Of a stretch of 64,000 bases of DNA, positions 46,701 to 56,692 are shown piece by piece. The notes under the pieces are model-generated. The model saw nothing but the letters and a program-made list of their open reading frames with translations, had not been told where the DNA came from and ran no database searches. Both the position numbers and the translations under genes were made by a program. The stretch covers positions 1-64,000 of the forward strand of contig JAKOVW010000053.1 in the NCBI GenBank assembly GCA_029781865.1, read 5' to 3'. Origin of the DNA: Bacteroidota bacterium. GTDB taxonomy: Bacteria > Bacteroidota > Bacteroidia > Chitinophagales > Saprospiraceae. How positions within the stretch are numbered: position 1 is the first letter of the stretch; every line of letters starts with the position of its first letter.

Positions 46701-49700
46701 CAGGAATGGTTTCTTACAATCTGTTATGGTTAAATCAGATGGAAATGTAACTCTTGGTCCTTTAGGATTGGTTACTTTTAATGCCTGCACAAAAGTAAAT
46801 TGCTGTTTATTCTGACCTGATGTACAATCATTTGATGCCACCCAGGTTCTGTGAATTACCTTACATGTATCGTTCGAAAGTATCGTTTGATCGGTGAAAT
46901 GGAAACTAACGTATCCGCAATAGTCCTTCATTAATTTAGGAATATTATCAATTAAACCCGTATCAACAGAACCGGCACAATTGGTAACTACAACAGAATC
47001 ACTTGGCCATTTAATGTCGTTAGGATTCAGGTTAATTCTGATTGTTATAACCTGCGTTCCTTTGAAAGTACCACTGACTTCCGGCGGGCAATTATAAGTT
47101 GATGTCCATTTTCTATACACTACATAACAGGTATTCGGTATATTGAGTACCAATGAATCTGTGAAGGTATGAGTAAACGAATTACACGGACAGTTCAACT
47201 TTGGAAATCCATTGAGTGAATCCGGCAACAGTGGCTTTTTACAATCTGTAACAGTAATATCATCCGGAAAGTCAACCTGCGGACCATTCGGCTTAGTTAC
47301 TTTCAATGTTTGTACAAAAGTAAATTGCTGTTTGTTCGGTGCAGTACTGCAATCATTTGCAACCACCCAGGTACGATGAATTAGTTTACACGTATCATTT
47401 TGAGAAATGATCTGATCACTAAAATGTATACTTACGAAGCCGCAGAAATCTTTCTTCAATTTCGGAATACCTCCAATCAACAAAGTATCTACTGAACCTC
47501 TGCAATTGTCCACATGAATTGAATCTGAAGGCCACTCAATATCACTCAAAGTCAGATTAACACGCATTGTAATGATCTGGGTTCCTTTAAATGTGCCGCT
47601 TACATCTGGAGGACAGTTGAATGTCGAAGTCCATTTTCTGTAAATAACTTTACAGGTATTTGGAATGTTATTGACAACAGAATCCTTAAAACTATGCGTA
47701 AACTTATCACACAAACAATTGGTTTTTGGATATCCATTTAATGAATCCGGAGCCAATATCTTTTTGCAATCTGTTACTGTAATATCTCCCGGTACTATAT
47801 AGCGAACTCCGGCTGCTTCCAACACTTTCAAAACCTGTCTGAATGAATAACTCTGCGATGGTGCACACTTACTGGCAACCGTCCAGGTACGTTCATAGAA
47901 TATACAGGTTTGTTCTCTTCTGATTTCCTTATCAGAATACATCAACATAATATTACCGCCATTCACACAGAATCTTGGCACTTCACCAATAATAGAGGTA
48001 TCTATCGATCCGGAACAATTATCTACAATTACAGAATCGGAAGGCCATTGAATATCGGAATTCTGAAGATCTGTGGTCACGGTAATGATCTGCGTTCTGT
48101 CAAATGTTTTGTCGGGCTCACCGGCACATATGAATTTCACCGTCCATGTACGGTATACAACAAAACAAGTGTTTGGTATATTTTTTACGATACTATCCTT
48201 ATGAAAAATTCCATTAGGAGTGCAGTTGGTACAATTCCCAACGGTGGGTTCAGAATGAATGACAACAGGATCTGTATTTTGTGAACAATCTGTAATGGTA
48301 AGATTCGGTGGGAATTTTACACAATTACATAAATCTACGTTATTATTATCCTGTACATCAATAAATGTATTACAGCAATCCTGTGTTCCATTGCTGGCAG
48401 TAACACATAATGTCACCATGCGTCGACCAATACTATCGCAATCGTAAGTTACGGATTTGACCGATGTATCTCTGCCTAAAGAAAAGGTTAGCGGATAACC
48501 GCAAGGATGATAACTTCCCCGGTCAAAATCAGTTGCCCAGATAGTCACCAGTTCTGCATCGACGCTACCATTGCCGTTTAGATCCATTGGCACTAAGGAT
48601 ACTGCCAATCCTGCAATACAATAAGCGGTAGGTGCTTTTTTATTTACAATTTCAAACGTGCGTTCACAAACTGTTTTGTTGCCACACTTATCTTCGCATA
48701 CATATTTGATGGTATGCTTGCCAAGAGGATAGAATCCGCTGGCATCGATTTTCGGACCTACTCCATACCTGCTGATGTCTTCTATATGATCTGAGTTGAG
48801 ATCGATATGATACTCCCATGCCATTTCATTTACAGGCGTGCAATCATCCGTATACGTGGCCACGAGATAAGCATTACCCCCATTGCAAGTCGTATCGATG
48901 ATATTAAACACGGTATCTCTGCATCCTGAAGTAAACTTAGGTGCGACGGTATTGTGAATTTTTAAAATTTGCTGATGTGTCCAGACAGCCTGATCTACTG
49001 GGATAAAAGGACCAACAACATTATATCTGCACCAATTAATTACTTTCCATGTCCTGATTATTTTATAGCAGGCATCACTACCGTTAATAAAATGGAAAAT
49101 ATTGTCTTCATACGAAACACCTACAAGGTCACAGAAATCCTCATGTAAAATCGGATATCCAAAAGTATCCCGTAATGTTTCAGGCAATAAACCATTAGCA
49201 TCGCAGGTCGTTGTGTCAAAATCATATGGCCAGATAATATCCTTCTCCGCAAACGGATGAGAATTAATCACCGTAATCCGTTGCACACAAACATCTTCTC
49301 CAAATGAATTACCCGCAATAAATATCCTGTCAATATACCCTTCTCTACATTGATTAATTTGAGGATCTACTACCTCTCTGAAATCAACATTGCAATTATC
49401 GGATACGATGGGTTTTCCGAATTCAGATAAGTCATTCAAATTATAATGGTAATCGCATTCAATCGTAACATCATGCGGGCAGGAAATATGAGGAATGGTT
49501 TTGTCCTGAACCTCAACTCGCACCATACAGGTATTTTCATTTCCATGCGCATCAACTACTTTAAACATGACCATAATTTCCTTACCAATATCCTGGCAAC
49601 AAAACTGCACGGAATCATGGAAGAACTGATCTGTATATCCACAGGGCACATTTGGAGATGTCATTCTTCTCACTTGCATGTATTTCAAATGACAGTCATC

Positions 49701-52700
49701 ATAACTTCCGTCATCAAATACATTGGCAGCCACCCATGCTTCACCAAACCGATCCAATGTAACTACGGTTTGCTGATCACAAATAGCGACTGGAGGAGTC
49801 CGATCATAAACATTTACTTCAAACGAACATTCCGAATGATTATAACACAGATCATAGGCCGTAAACGTCAAGGTATTATTATCAACTGGAAGAGTCACAT
49901 ACTGACCTCTGAAATCATGAATGAAACCTCCCGGGTAAGAAAGATCCACCCGTAAAACTTGTCCGCAACTATCAAACACTTTTGGCATTGGAATCCAAAC
50001 ATTTGCATTGCAAGTGAATGAATTGGTCGTTGCAGTTATATCATAAGGACAGGTAATCGTTGGTGCTGTCGTATCTACTATTTCGATTAATTGCGGATAG
50101 GTGCGCTGCTCAAAATAATTGCAAAACCAGATGGTAAATTTCCAGTTCCTCAATATTTTCTTTACACAATCCTTTCCATTCGGAAACTCGATATCCTCAT
50201 AACTGGCGGTATAATCACAATATTTATTGTCTGTATTCGGCCAGGCCAAAGCACCCCGATACGTTGGAATACCCGTTACAGAAGGCAGCGGATGACCAAT
50301 TGAATCAGTTGCAAAACGGGAACAAATCAGCGGATTTAATTTCTCTCTGGTCAATGAATCCGGGAATACAATAGAATCCAGCTGAATCCGCTTCAAATAA
50401 ATATTCATCTGACAAGGCAGAGAAATATTACCTGATTTATCTTTTACAGTATATGTCCTCGTTACAATTTTTGAATACAATAAATCACAGGGCGTATTTA
50501 CAATGATCTCATCATTCAATATCCGCGTTGGATTAGGATCGCAATTATCGCTAATAAACGGGATGATGTATGATTTCATCAAAGTACAATCGATCGTATC
50601 GTTTACACACTTGATTTTTGGTTTGACTTTATCCTCTACTGTAATGTTCACCCAGCAGGAATTACCACTGCAAACATTAATCACGGTAGCGGTTAATTCC
50701 TTTCCTACATGTTCATAGTACAATTTATTATTGGGTACGAGGGAACCATCCTTGTTTTTAATCATCACCGCATATGAAGTATAATCATAAGGCCCTCCAA
50801 TCAATACCATCTGAGGAGTCACTGTGGCTTCACAATTTTTATCCAATGAAACCTGAAGCGATCCGATACAGCTTACTGGTCCGGAAGATGAACCTATGGT
50901 TACCGGAAGTTCTATTGGATTATAACAGGCTCCGGGAAGATCAACATCAATCGTTAACGTATAAGTTGATCCGACATTTCCGGTCCAGATTACATCCACT
51001 GCATTGCTTGAAGGATTCGTCAAAATTGTCCCTCCACCACTTAACGTCCAGGAATAACTTGCATTTGGTACTTTCTTAACTTCATATCTTACTGTTTGTC
51101 CGGAACAAACATTGTTTTGCGCTTTTAACAGTACAGGATCTTCATAGAAACATTTGTTTACACCCGAATTTAATTTTACTCCATTTTGGTTAGACAGGAT
51201 AATTGAATATCCAATTCCTTCTACATGAATTCCCTGAATAAAGTAAACACTGGTTCCATCGCCCAATGGACTTTCATATAAAGTGAAACCACCTGGTCCA
51301 GTGACAAATGGTGTCGGAGCAGCAGGAGGCGCAGCACTTGAAGGATCATACAATCCATCGACATCGAAAATGAACCACCTATCTCCTGATACAGATCTGA
51401 ACGATAGCTCATCTAAAAACTGACCATTTGATGAATTTGTAGCATTATCCAGACACTGACATGCTATACTTCTTTCCAAATCCACGATGATAATTCCAGC
51501 CGGATCTTCATCATCTTCATCATCTATTCCGGCTAAATCAAAATTTGCCGAACTTCCATCTGAATTCTCAAATACAACTCCACCTGCATCATTCAAAAAA
51601 TCTGTATCCGGTGATGAATCCTCATCGGCGATGAGATCCTTATTCAAGGCATGTGAAATTTCAGCCCTGTTTACGATCACACCAGCAACCTGCGCGGGAT
51701 CGACACGGGTCTTAATATAAAATTTCAAGGTATCTCTTGGCTTCAATCCACCCTGTGGTAATCTGCCGTTTACTTCATTCATCAAATGATAAGCCGTTGT
51801 AATACCATTGGAACTACTACCCATGACCCAATCAGGATCTTCTAATAGTAGACCTTCCGGTAAATAATCTACGACCTCTATTTCTGTGGCTGTAACCAGA
51901 CCCTGATTTACAATCATTATTTCAAAATTCAACAGTTCATCCCTGGTTACGATTAGATGATCTATATCTTTAATCAATGCAAGGTCGAAATTTTTAGGAC
52001 TGGACTCAGCGCCATCATGATCGTCCTCATCGATATCGCCATGATCATTAATCTCATTATCCGTGACAGAACCCGGAGTTCCTCCTTTGTCATTTGTATT
52101 TAAACTATCAAAAGTGGAATCAAAATCTTTAGCATCATTTCCAACATTATCATGTGCTTTGGAAATCTCTGCGTAATTCGGAATGGTTTCCGCTGTAGAT
52201 ATATCACCAATGATAACATGAATTAGCGTTGAATAAGATGTGCCCGGAGCCAATGTAATTCCAGGGTGAAAATTAACCTGGTTAACCTGAACCAAAGACC
52301 AACCCGGATTAATTGCAGCACTGAACACATATCTTGAATCCAGGTAATCGGTAATTTCAATATCCTTTGCAATTACATTACCCTGATTAAAAATTTCAAT
52401 TTTAAAATCTATGGTGTCTCCTTTCCAGTAAGACGATTTCTTTACAGACAAGGTCTTTCTCAATGCAAGATCGAAAACCGGAATTCCGGCAGGATCTGCA
52501 TCGTCTTCATCTACTGCAGGATCTAAGCTGATTGCATTGTCTGTAATTGAATTCACCACTCCACCGGCGTCATTGGAAGGATTTTTATCCGGCGTGCTAT
52601 CAAAATCATAAGCAGAAATATCTGCATTATTCGTGTCATACACTTTGGAAATTTCTGCAACATTGATCAAACTTGCAGCAAGAACATCGCTTGTATTTTG

Positions 52701-55700
52701 AAGCGTAATATCAACTGAACTACTTGATCCTGGTAAAATAGAACCATTTAAGGTAATGGATGCTTTACCATTAGATAAAACCCATCCCTGAATAACAGCA
52801 CTTTGAGCCAGTGTAAAACCAGCCGGCAAATAATCAGTCACTTCCACATTTCCAACGGTTGTATTCCCCTGATTAAATACCTGAATATTAAAACTGCAGG
52901 TTCCTTTGTATTTCAGAGAACCCGGCGAAGTATATTTTTTTATCAGTGCAAGATCCATTATGGTTAAGGCCGCCGGATCTGCATCGTCTTCATCTATTAT
53001 TCCATTACCTGTAAATATGTTATCCGTGCTGGTATTTACCACACCACCCGGATCATTGTCGATGATATAGTCCGGATTCGAATCAAAATCACGGGTTGAA
53101 AGATCGCGGAGATTTGTATCAAATGCCTGTGTGATTTCCGCTCTATTCAACAAATTGTTGATTGTTGCCTCCGGCTTTACTCTGGCCAGGAAATCTATAG
53201 TTGCGCATTGATTCGGAGCTATTACTGACGAAATGGTATTTCTGTAAACGCCACCCAGTAAAAACCAACCATGATTGTCAAACGGACTGATTGTCAAACC
53301 TTCCGGTAAATATTCTACTACACCTGTATTTTGGGCAGGAATATTTCCCTGATTACAAACTGTTATATGAAACAATACATCCTGATTTTTCTTAACCGGA
53401 TTAACCTGATCCGTAGTCAAAATTAAAGCAAGATCAAAAATATCTATCGAAGCCGGATCCTGATCATCTTCATCAATGGTGCCATCATCGTTAATTACGT
53501 TATCCGTTGCAGTGTATAACTGACCTCCTTTATCATTGGTAGGATTGTTGTCCGGAGTACTATCAAAATCTTTTAACAGATTATTGTTAACATCCCAGAA
53601 TGCAGTTATTTCAGCAACATCAATCAAATTTGTAAGATTCTGACTTTTCAAAATTAACCGAATGGGAATTTTTTTAGAACTACCCGGCTGAATGGCATCC
53701 GTTATTTTTATGGTTGCATTATTGCCATTCAAGGTCCAGGCCGGATTTAATGATGGCTCAAATTTGAAACCTGCTGGAATATAATTCACCAGACTAAAAC
53801 TTCCGGCTGTTACATTACCCTGATTAAATACTTCCATTTCAAATGTAACTGTTTCATTCAGCTTTATAGGAAGCGTATTCACCGTTTTATTAATTAATGC
53901 AAGGTCTGCAATAGGAAGTGACTCGCGATCGTGATCATCTTCATCTATAGCATTGTTATCTATAATATTATCTGTAATACTATTGGGCACACCTCCTTTA
54001 TCATTGTCTTCAATTTCATCCGGAGTTGAATCTACATCTGTAATCAAAGCTCCAGTTTCATTTCTCATTTCAGAAATTTCCGCAGTATTGATAATTGCGT
54101 TCGCCTTTGCATTTTGATTTAATCGCAATTTGATGGTGATGGTTACATTTTGTCCGGCATTCAAAACAGCATTTTGAATAAACCTGGCCTTGTTTCCGCT
54201 AAGTATCCAGCCTGGATTCTGATTCGCCTCAAATGTAAAATAGTCGTGAACATAATCCGTAACTGTAAACTGATTCACTGCCTCAACACCCTGGTTATAA
54301 ATAGTAATATTAAATGTAACAAGATCACCACTTTTTACACTCCCTGTTCCAACTACTTTCTTGATCAAAGCAAGATCATATTTCTTAACTGACGGAGGTG
54401 GAGGTGGAGGTGGCGGAATATCGATTACTTTTTCTTTGACAAATCCAATATCAAAACTGTAATTGTTTTGACCGGTGCCACCGGTCTGAATTTCTATATA
54501 TGGATATCCCTTGAACTGGCTGCAATTGCTGCTGGTATAAATTACTGCGTTGTTATCGCTCAGTTCAATTCCCTGCAAAGCATGCTTTGAAGTAATTTTG
54601 AATGTATCCTTACTGATAATCATTCTACCGGATGCCTGATTGAATGCAGGATCATTGACCAAAAGATAATATGTTTCGAATGGTTGCAATTCATCTTTCT
54701 GACCATCCTGATTTAAATCAACATTGGTAGAATTAAAAATATAATGCCCAGTTGCATCTGTTAAGGTTGTCCCTATCAAATTGCATTTACTATCAAATAA
54801 AGATATTTTAATATTGGTTAATGCTTTTTCATCCGGATCCTGGATTCCGTTTTCATTTTCATCCAACCATACATAATCTCCGATTTCAATCGGCAAAGGA
54901 GGACATGCAATCGCCAGGTCGCCCAATCCAGATGATTTACCATAAGCAGAATTATCGCGATTGTATAATTGTATTGCTGATTTCTTTTTGCCATTTAAGG
55001 TGCTGTATTTATGCATTCCTCCGGCGAATGATTCATAGATCGGATCGAATACGGTAGAAATAACCTCCTGTGTACCATTCAAAACGGCAACACTTCCTAA
55101 CGAATTTTCAGGGTGCAATCCCGGACCAATGGTCCAGAAATCATCACCGAAAAACTCTCCATGACCTGGTCCTTCATAATGCGAAGTTCCGCTTCCGATT
55201 CTGGATCCAGCGACACCGCCATTTTCCAGTTTCCAAATTCCATTATCTTTCCACAACATTAATATATCACCACTTTGTCCGGTCAGCGGATAAACATTAT
55301 CACAATAGGTGTGGCCTGTTCTGTCTGCGATACCAAGAACCATGTAGTTATCATCAGCAAAAGCGATATTGGTCAACCATTGAGAAATTGGTCTTTCATT
55401 TTGAGGATGTGCAAGCCAGAATTCTTTCGCAAAAGAAGTTGAAAATATAATATTGAATGTTCTGGTCAACAGATCATATTCATAAATATGAAAATAAAAA
55501 TCATCCTTGTTTTTAGTCGTTTCTGCAGTGCAGGTAACTCCTATATAGAGATGATTGTTATGATACTCAACGGCACCCACTACGTAGTCGCCGGAATTGC
55601 AACCCGGATCCGGAATTTTTATCTCCATCACATTGGCTGCAGTCGGCTGATTGGTTGGTATAATAACCAGTGACTTGTTGTATAAATTGGTAACATATAA

Positions 55701-56549
55701 ATACTGATCGTCATCGGAAATATCCATATCTCCTAAACCAGCCTTACCGACAAAATCAGAATATCTGCAATCCAAAGGATCAATTCCACTTAGATCACCG
55801 GCTTGTATTCCTGCATTTTTTAAATCTATGAATACATTGGTGGCGCCTAATTTAGGATTTGAAACATAGATGCCAGTAGTGCCCGCACTACCCAATCCCG
55901 TTCCGGATTTGACAAAAGCAGATGAATACAAAAGCTGTTTGGATTGATTCCATGCAACGCCCCAAACAGAACCGGTTTGATTCTGCATGGCTATCTTAGA
56001 CATCGGACTTGTTGAGTTAAACAAAAATGGTAATTGCACCAATGTTGGTGCAGTTGGAGAACCTCCGGATTTTACAAAACATGTAGTATACACATTGGCA
56101 GTATTCGGATTACATGCACTTGATTTATCCTGTATGCCGAATTTGATATCGCAGGAAGGTGTAGTGATAAACTTAATATCATTTGCACCTTTGCTGGCAT
56201 ACTCATAGCCTGAAGGTTTTTGCAATTCCAGTTTATAGGTTTTTAAATTTGTAAGTCCTGATACCTGGAAATTACCATTTGCATCCGTAGTTGCCTGGGC
56301 AACCAGTTGATTATTTACGGTAAATACTTTTATGATGGCCTGGGACTTTGTTCCATCACCGGCATCTGAAATTCCATTCAGATTGAGATCAATGTAAACG
56401 GTTCCCTTGATTTCTCCCGGGACCGCATTGCATTGTGCATGAATAAATGGAGAGCTGCTTCCGGTTAAAAGAAAAGCCAGACTTATTTTTCTAATAAGTT
56501 GATTAGTAGAAAAATGATTTGTAATGTGTGTTAGTATTTGATTTCTCAT
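43707..56549 (-). CDS. Giant T9SS surface protein 3 (~4280 residues): SdrD-B, DUF11, HYR-like, dockerin-like, cohesin-like
   Basis: The frame is open to 56606, but the ATG at 56549 precedes a signal peptide ending PFIHAQ, giving about 4280 residues. The approximate order is: SdrD-B-like domain (40-116, VYIDLNLNGISDAGDG); a region describing a possible propeller (150-543); a second SdrD-B domain (551-709, YVWLDENENGIQDPDE); an eight-proline hinge (711-718); six DUF11 repeats of about 155 residues (720-1686), each ending in an acidic DEDD-type joint; a PKD-like domain (1806-1890); Cys-rich HYR-like modules (1893-2756); tandem modules of about 174 residues (2760-3433); more HYR domains (3440-3863); dockerin-like helices (3930-3986); a cohesin-like domain (about 4060-4186); and a T9SS type A domain (about 4191-4280). 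It is probably a very long surface fibre or adhesin. Confidence 0.87.
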   Translation of the reverse strand: MRNQILTHITNHFSTNQLIRKISLAFLLTGSSSPFIHAQCNAVPGEIKGTVYIDLNLNGISDAGDGTKSQAIIKVFTVNNQLVAQATTDANGNFQVSGLTNLKTYKLELQKPSGYEYASKGANDIKFITTPSCDIKFGIQDKSSACNPNTANVYTTCFVKSGGSPTAPTLVQLPFLFNSTSPMSKIAMQNQTGSVWGVAWNQSKQLLYSSAFVKSGTGLGSAGTTGIYVSNPKLGATNVFIDLKNAGIQAGDLSGIDPLDCRYSDFVGKAGLGDMDISDDDQYLYVTNLYNKSLVIIPTNQPTAANVMEIKIPDPGCNSGDYVVGAVEYHNNHLYIGVTCTAETTKNKDDFYFHIYEYDLLTRTFNIIFSTSFAKEFWLAHPQNERPISQWLTNIAFADDNYMVLGIADRTGHTYCDNVYPLTGQSGDILMLWKDNGIWKLENGGVAGSRIGSGTSHYEGPGHGEFFGDDFWTIGPGLHPENSLGSVAVLNGTQEVISTVFDPIYESFAGGMHKYSTLNGKKKSAIQLYNRDNSAYGKSSGLGDLAIACPPLPIEIGDYVWLDENENGIQDPDEKALTNIKISLFDSKCNLIGTTLTDATGHYIFNSTNVDLNQDGQKDELQPFETYYLLVNDPAFNQASGRMIISKDTFKITSKHALQGIELSDNNAVIYTSSNCSQFKGYPYIEIQTGGTGQNNYSFDIGFVKEKVIDIPPPPPPPPSVKKYDLALIKKVVGTGSVKSGDLVTFNITIYNQGVEAVNQFTVTDYVHDYFTFEANQNPGWILSGNKARFIQNAVLNAGQNVTITIKLRLNQNAKANAIINTAEISEMRNETGALITDVDSTPDEIEDNDKGGVPNSITDNIIDNNAIDEDDHDRESLPIADLALINKTVNTLPIKLNETVTFEMEVFNQGNVTAGSFSLVNYIPAGFKFEPSLNPAWTLNGNNATIKITDAIQPGSSKKIPIRLILKSQNLTNLIDVAEITAFWDVNNNLLKDFDSTPDNNPTNDKGGQLYTATDNVINDDGTIDEDDQDPASIDIFDLALILTTDQVNPVKKNQDVLFHITVCNQGNIPAQNTGVVEYLPEGLTISPFDNHGWFLLGGVYRNTISSVIAPNQCATIDFLARVKPEATINNLLNRAEITQAFDTNLRDLSTRDFDSNPDYIIDNDPGGVVNTSTDNIFTGNGIIDEDDADPAALTIMDLALIKKYTSPGSLKYKGTCSFNIQVFNQGNTTVGNVEVTDYLPAGFTLAQSAVIQGWVLSNGKASITLNGSILPGSSSSVDITLQNTSDVLAASLINVAEISKVYDTNNADISAYDFDSTPDKNPSNDAGGVVNSITDNAISLDPAVDEDDADPAGIPVFDLALRKTLSVKKSSYWKGDTIDFKIEIFNQGNVIAKDIEITDYLDSRYVFSAAINPGWSLVQVNQVNFHPGITLAPGTSYSTLIHVIIGDISTAETIPNYAEISKAHDNVGNDAKDFDSTFDSLNTNDKGGTPGSVTDNEINDHGDIDEDDHDGAESSPKNFDLALIKDIDHLIVTRDELLNFEIMIVNQGLVTATEIEVVDYLPEGLLLEDPDWVMGSSSNGITTAYHLMNEVNGRLPQGGLKPRDTLKFYIKTRVDPAQVAGVIVNRAEISHALNKDLIADEDSSPDTDFLNDAGGVVFENSDGSSANFDLAGIDDEDDEDPAGIIIVDLERSIACQCLDNATNSSNGQFLDELSFRSVSGDRWFIFDVDGLYDPSSAAPPAAPTPFVTGPGGFTLYESPLGDGTSVYFIQGIHVEGIGYSIILSNQNGVKLNSGVNKCFYEDPVLLKAQNNVCSGQTVRYEVKKVPNASYSWTLSGGGTILTNPSSNAVDVIWTGNVGSTYTLTIDVDLPGACYNPIELPVTIGSSSGPVSCIGSLQVSLDKNCEATVTPQMVLIGGPYDYTSYAVMIKNKDGSLVPNNKLYYEHVGKELTATVINVCSGNSCWVNITVEDKVKPKIKCVNDTIDCTLMKSYIIPFISDNCDPNPTRILNDEIIVNTPCDLLYSKIVTRTYTVKDKSGNISLPCQMNIYLKRIQLDSIVFPDSLTREKLNPLICSRFATDSIGHPLPSVTGIPTYRGALAWPNTDNKYCDYTASYEDIEFPNGKDCVKKILRNWKFTIWFCNYFEQRTYPQLIEIVDTTAPTITCPYDITATTNSFTCNANVWIPMPKVFDSCGQVLRVDLSYPGGFIHDFRGQYVTLPVDNNTLTFTAYDLCYNHSECSFEVNVYDRTPPVAICDQQTVVTLDRFGEAWVAANVFDDGSYDDCHLKYMQVRRMTSPNVPCGYTDQFFHDSVQFCCQDIGKEIMVMFKVVDAHGNENTCMVRVEVQDKTIPHISCPHDVTIECDYHYNLNDLSEFGKPIVSDNCNVDFREVVDPQINQCREGYIDRIFIAGNSFGEDVCVQRITVINSHPFAEKDIIWPYDFDTTTCDANGLLPETLRDTFGYPILHEDFCDLVGVSYEDNIFHFINGSDACYKIIRTWKVINWCRYNVVGPFIPVDQAVWTHQQILKIHNTVAPKFTSGCRDTVFNIIDTTCNGGNAYLVATYTDDCTPVNEMAWEYHIDLNSDHIEDISRYGVGPKIDASGFYPLGKHTIKYVCEDKCGNKTVCERTFEIVNKKAPTAYCIAGLAVSLVPMDLNGNGSVDAELVTIWATDFDRGSYHPCGYPLTFSLGRDTSVKSVTYDCDSIGRRMVTLCVTASNGTQDCCNTFIDVQDNNNVDLCNCVKFPPNLTITDCSQNTDPVVIHSEPTVGNCTNCTPNGIFHKDSIVKNIPNTCFVVYRTWTVKFICAGEPDKTFDRTQIITVTTDLQNSDIQWPSDSVIVDNCSGSIDTSIIGEVPRFCVNGGNIMLMYSDKEIRREQTCIFYERTWTVASKCAPSQSYSFRQVLKVLEAAGVRYIVPGDITVTDCKKILAPDSLNGYPKTNCLCDKFTHSFKDSVVNNIPNTCKVIYRKWTSTFNCPPDVSGTFKGTQIITMRVNLTLSDIEWPSDSIHVDNCRGSVDTLLIGGIPKLKKDFCGFVSIHFSDQIISQNDTCKLIHRTWVVANDCSTAPNKQQFTFVQTLKVTKPNGPQVDFPDDITVTDCKKPLLPDSLNGFPKLNCPCNSFTHTFTDSLVLNIPNTCYVVYRKWTSTYNCPPEVSGTFKGTQVITIRINLNPNDIKWPSDSVVVTNCAGSVDTGLIDNIPKLMKDYCGYVSFHFTDQTILSNDTCKVIHRTWVASNDCTSGQNKQQFTFVQALKVTNPKGPRVTFPSDLTITDCKKPFLPDSLNGFPKANCTACDSIKFTFKDDTLGSTNGEVCYIVERNWSARFICKPKYDTTIFHVQKITRDVDLNPADITWPKDTFTSVTCIPTLDPKFSGQPTLKKDYCGFVTFSFTDTIVGGGECKTIKRTWTANNSCSLSQHPKFNQYIITKNQDPPSITCPNDTIVDADPNTCGKALQLNNPKLNNSCNTFVTFTNNAPSVFPVGMTFVVFTAKDSCNHTATCTVKVTVLESIPPKIVCPHDTLLLCSTNTDTLSKFGLPIVTDNCAGVTYKETDIRNQDVCGIGTIMRKFVAKDASGNSDSCTQLITIINPDPIQESDIHWPDSPISTFECDDVNDTTGTGSPEFDYRGFTCAKLAVTFSDSNECKQSGNCVIDRKWTVFDSCSGQTFMFTQSIWRTDTIPPNILGVHDTTQVSNDSTCNNFVVMKAFVDNCDSATIIITNDSPYGANDFEDASGFYPPGVTFVTFKAVDYCCNETVKTIKITIIDTIAPEFTCIKVVKKIKDNGCASFNANDFIAKKKDNCTDSTLIMASFNLNNFNDTLRVICCDSIRNFEYTTSIKVYFKDIAGNIDSCSTFLQAVDQDTICGPTFTSIVKGLVSSRKRTNMPGVEVMLNEGLSGMVVTNRDGSYRFPEMPNGGRYVVKPQHDINPVNGVSTADIIHIQRHILGIAPFTDPLKFIAADVNNNRKVTAADIVDIRKLILGKTDHFAKSPSWKFILSNYQFADKQDPLNENWPEYYTIPAIQKNYYLDFTGIKMGDVDDSNDATQFSNKSESRNAGSILLVSRNQVFSKEQIYEVELDLSQFSELDGMQFGLHVDPSRATLLGVVIDEDSRIKEDMFYLVPDKNTIRLSYIKSTADGNQWKVKLKIRMIKTAELSEVLEMSKDGFDSEAYYRNGDVASIKLDFVDQFSEQEGLSLYQNIPNPFNHTSIIPFQTAENAEITMRIINMNGKVVYENKKFYTKGYHEFEISKSQLDRSGIYYYQLTTDKNSLFRRMILID
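46250..48320 (-). repeat. Tandem in-gene modules of ~523 bp (174 residues)
   Basis: Within giant gene 3, the phrase ITDCKKPFLPDSLNGFPK and its variants recur with a regular spacing near 46700, 47225, 47748 and 48270. Each module also carries VVYRKWTSTYNCPP-like, WPSDS and HRTWVASNDC-like segments. At least three full periods are present, with strong amino-acid similarity, indicating internal duplication. Confidence 0.8.
51480..54390 (-). repeat. Six DUF11 repeat units (~465 bp each)
   Basis: Within giant gene 3, the motif FDLALIK and variants recurs six times (near 54370, 53905, 53429, 52948, 52470 and 51980). Each unit contains an FNQGN-type strand and ends in a DSTPD...NDKGG...DEDD acidic joint, which may bind calcium. 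The units are diverged at DNA level. Confidence 0.85.
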
Positions 56550-56577
56550 TTCAAGAAACAATAGGTTAATCGTTGAA

Positions 56578-56596
56578 AATTCGTCGCTGCTAAACC
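56578..56596 (-). promoter_or_regulatory. Shared leader motif, copy 3
   Basis: On the - strand this reads ggtttagcagcgacgaatt, 29-47 nt upstream of the ATG at 56549. It resembles the motifs before genes 1 and 2 with a small insertion. A TGAATTTG (56611-56604, - strand), 7 of 8 to TAnnTTTG, lies just upstream of it. Confidence 0.4.
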
Positions 56597-56692
56597 TGAA
56601 TATCAAATTCAGATCTCACAACGGCTAATAACCCGTTGATTTCTAAAGAGATGGAGACGGATGGGATAGGAATATTATATATATCTCCGGTG

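Noticed and set aside
49446-49955. 169-residue frame opposite giant gene 3, and the many similar ones along 43.7-56.5 kb
   Set aside because: They are shadows of the long - strand coding sequence: no promoters, no motifs, low-complexity content.
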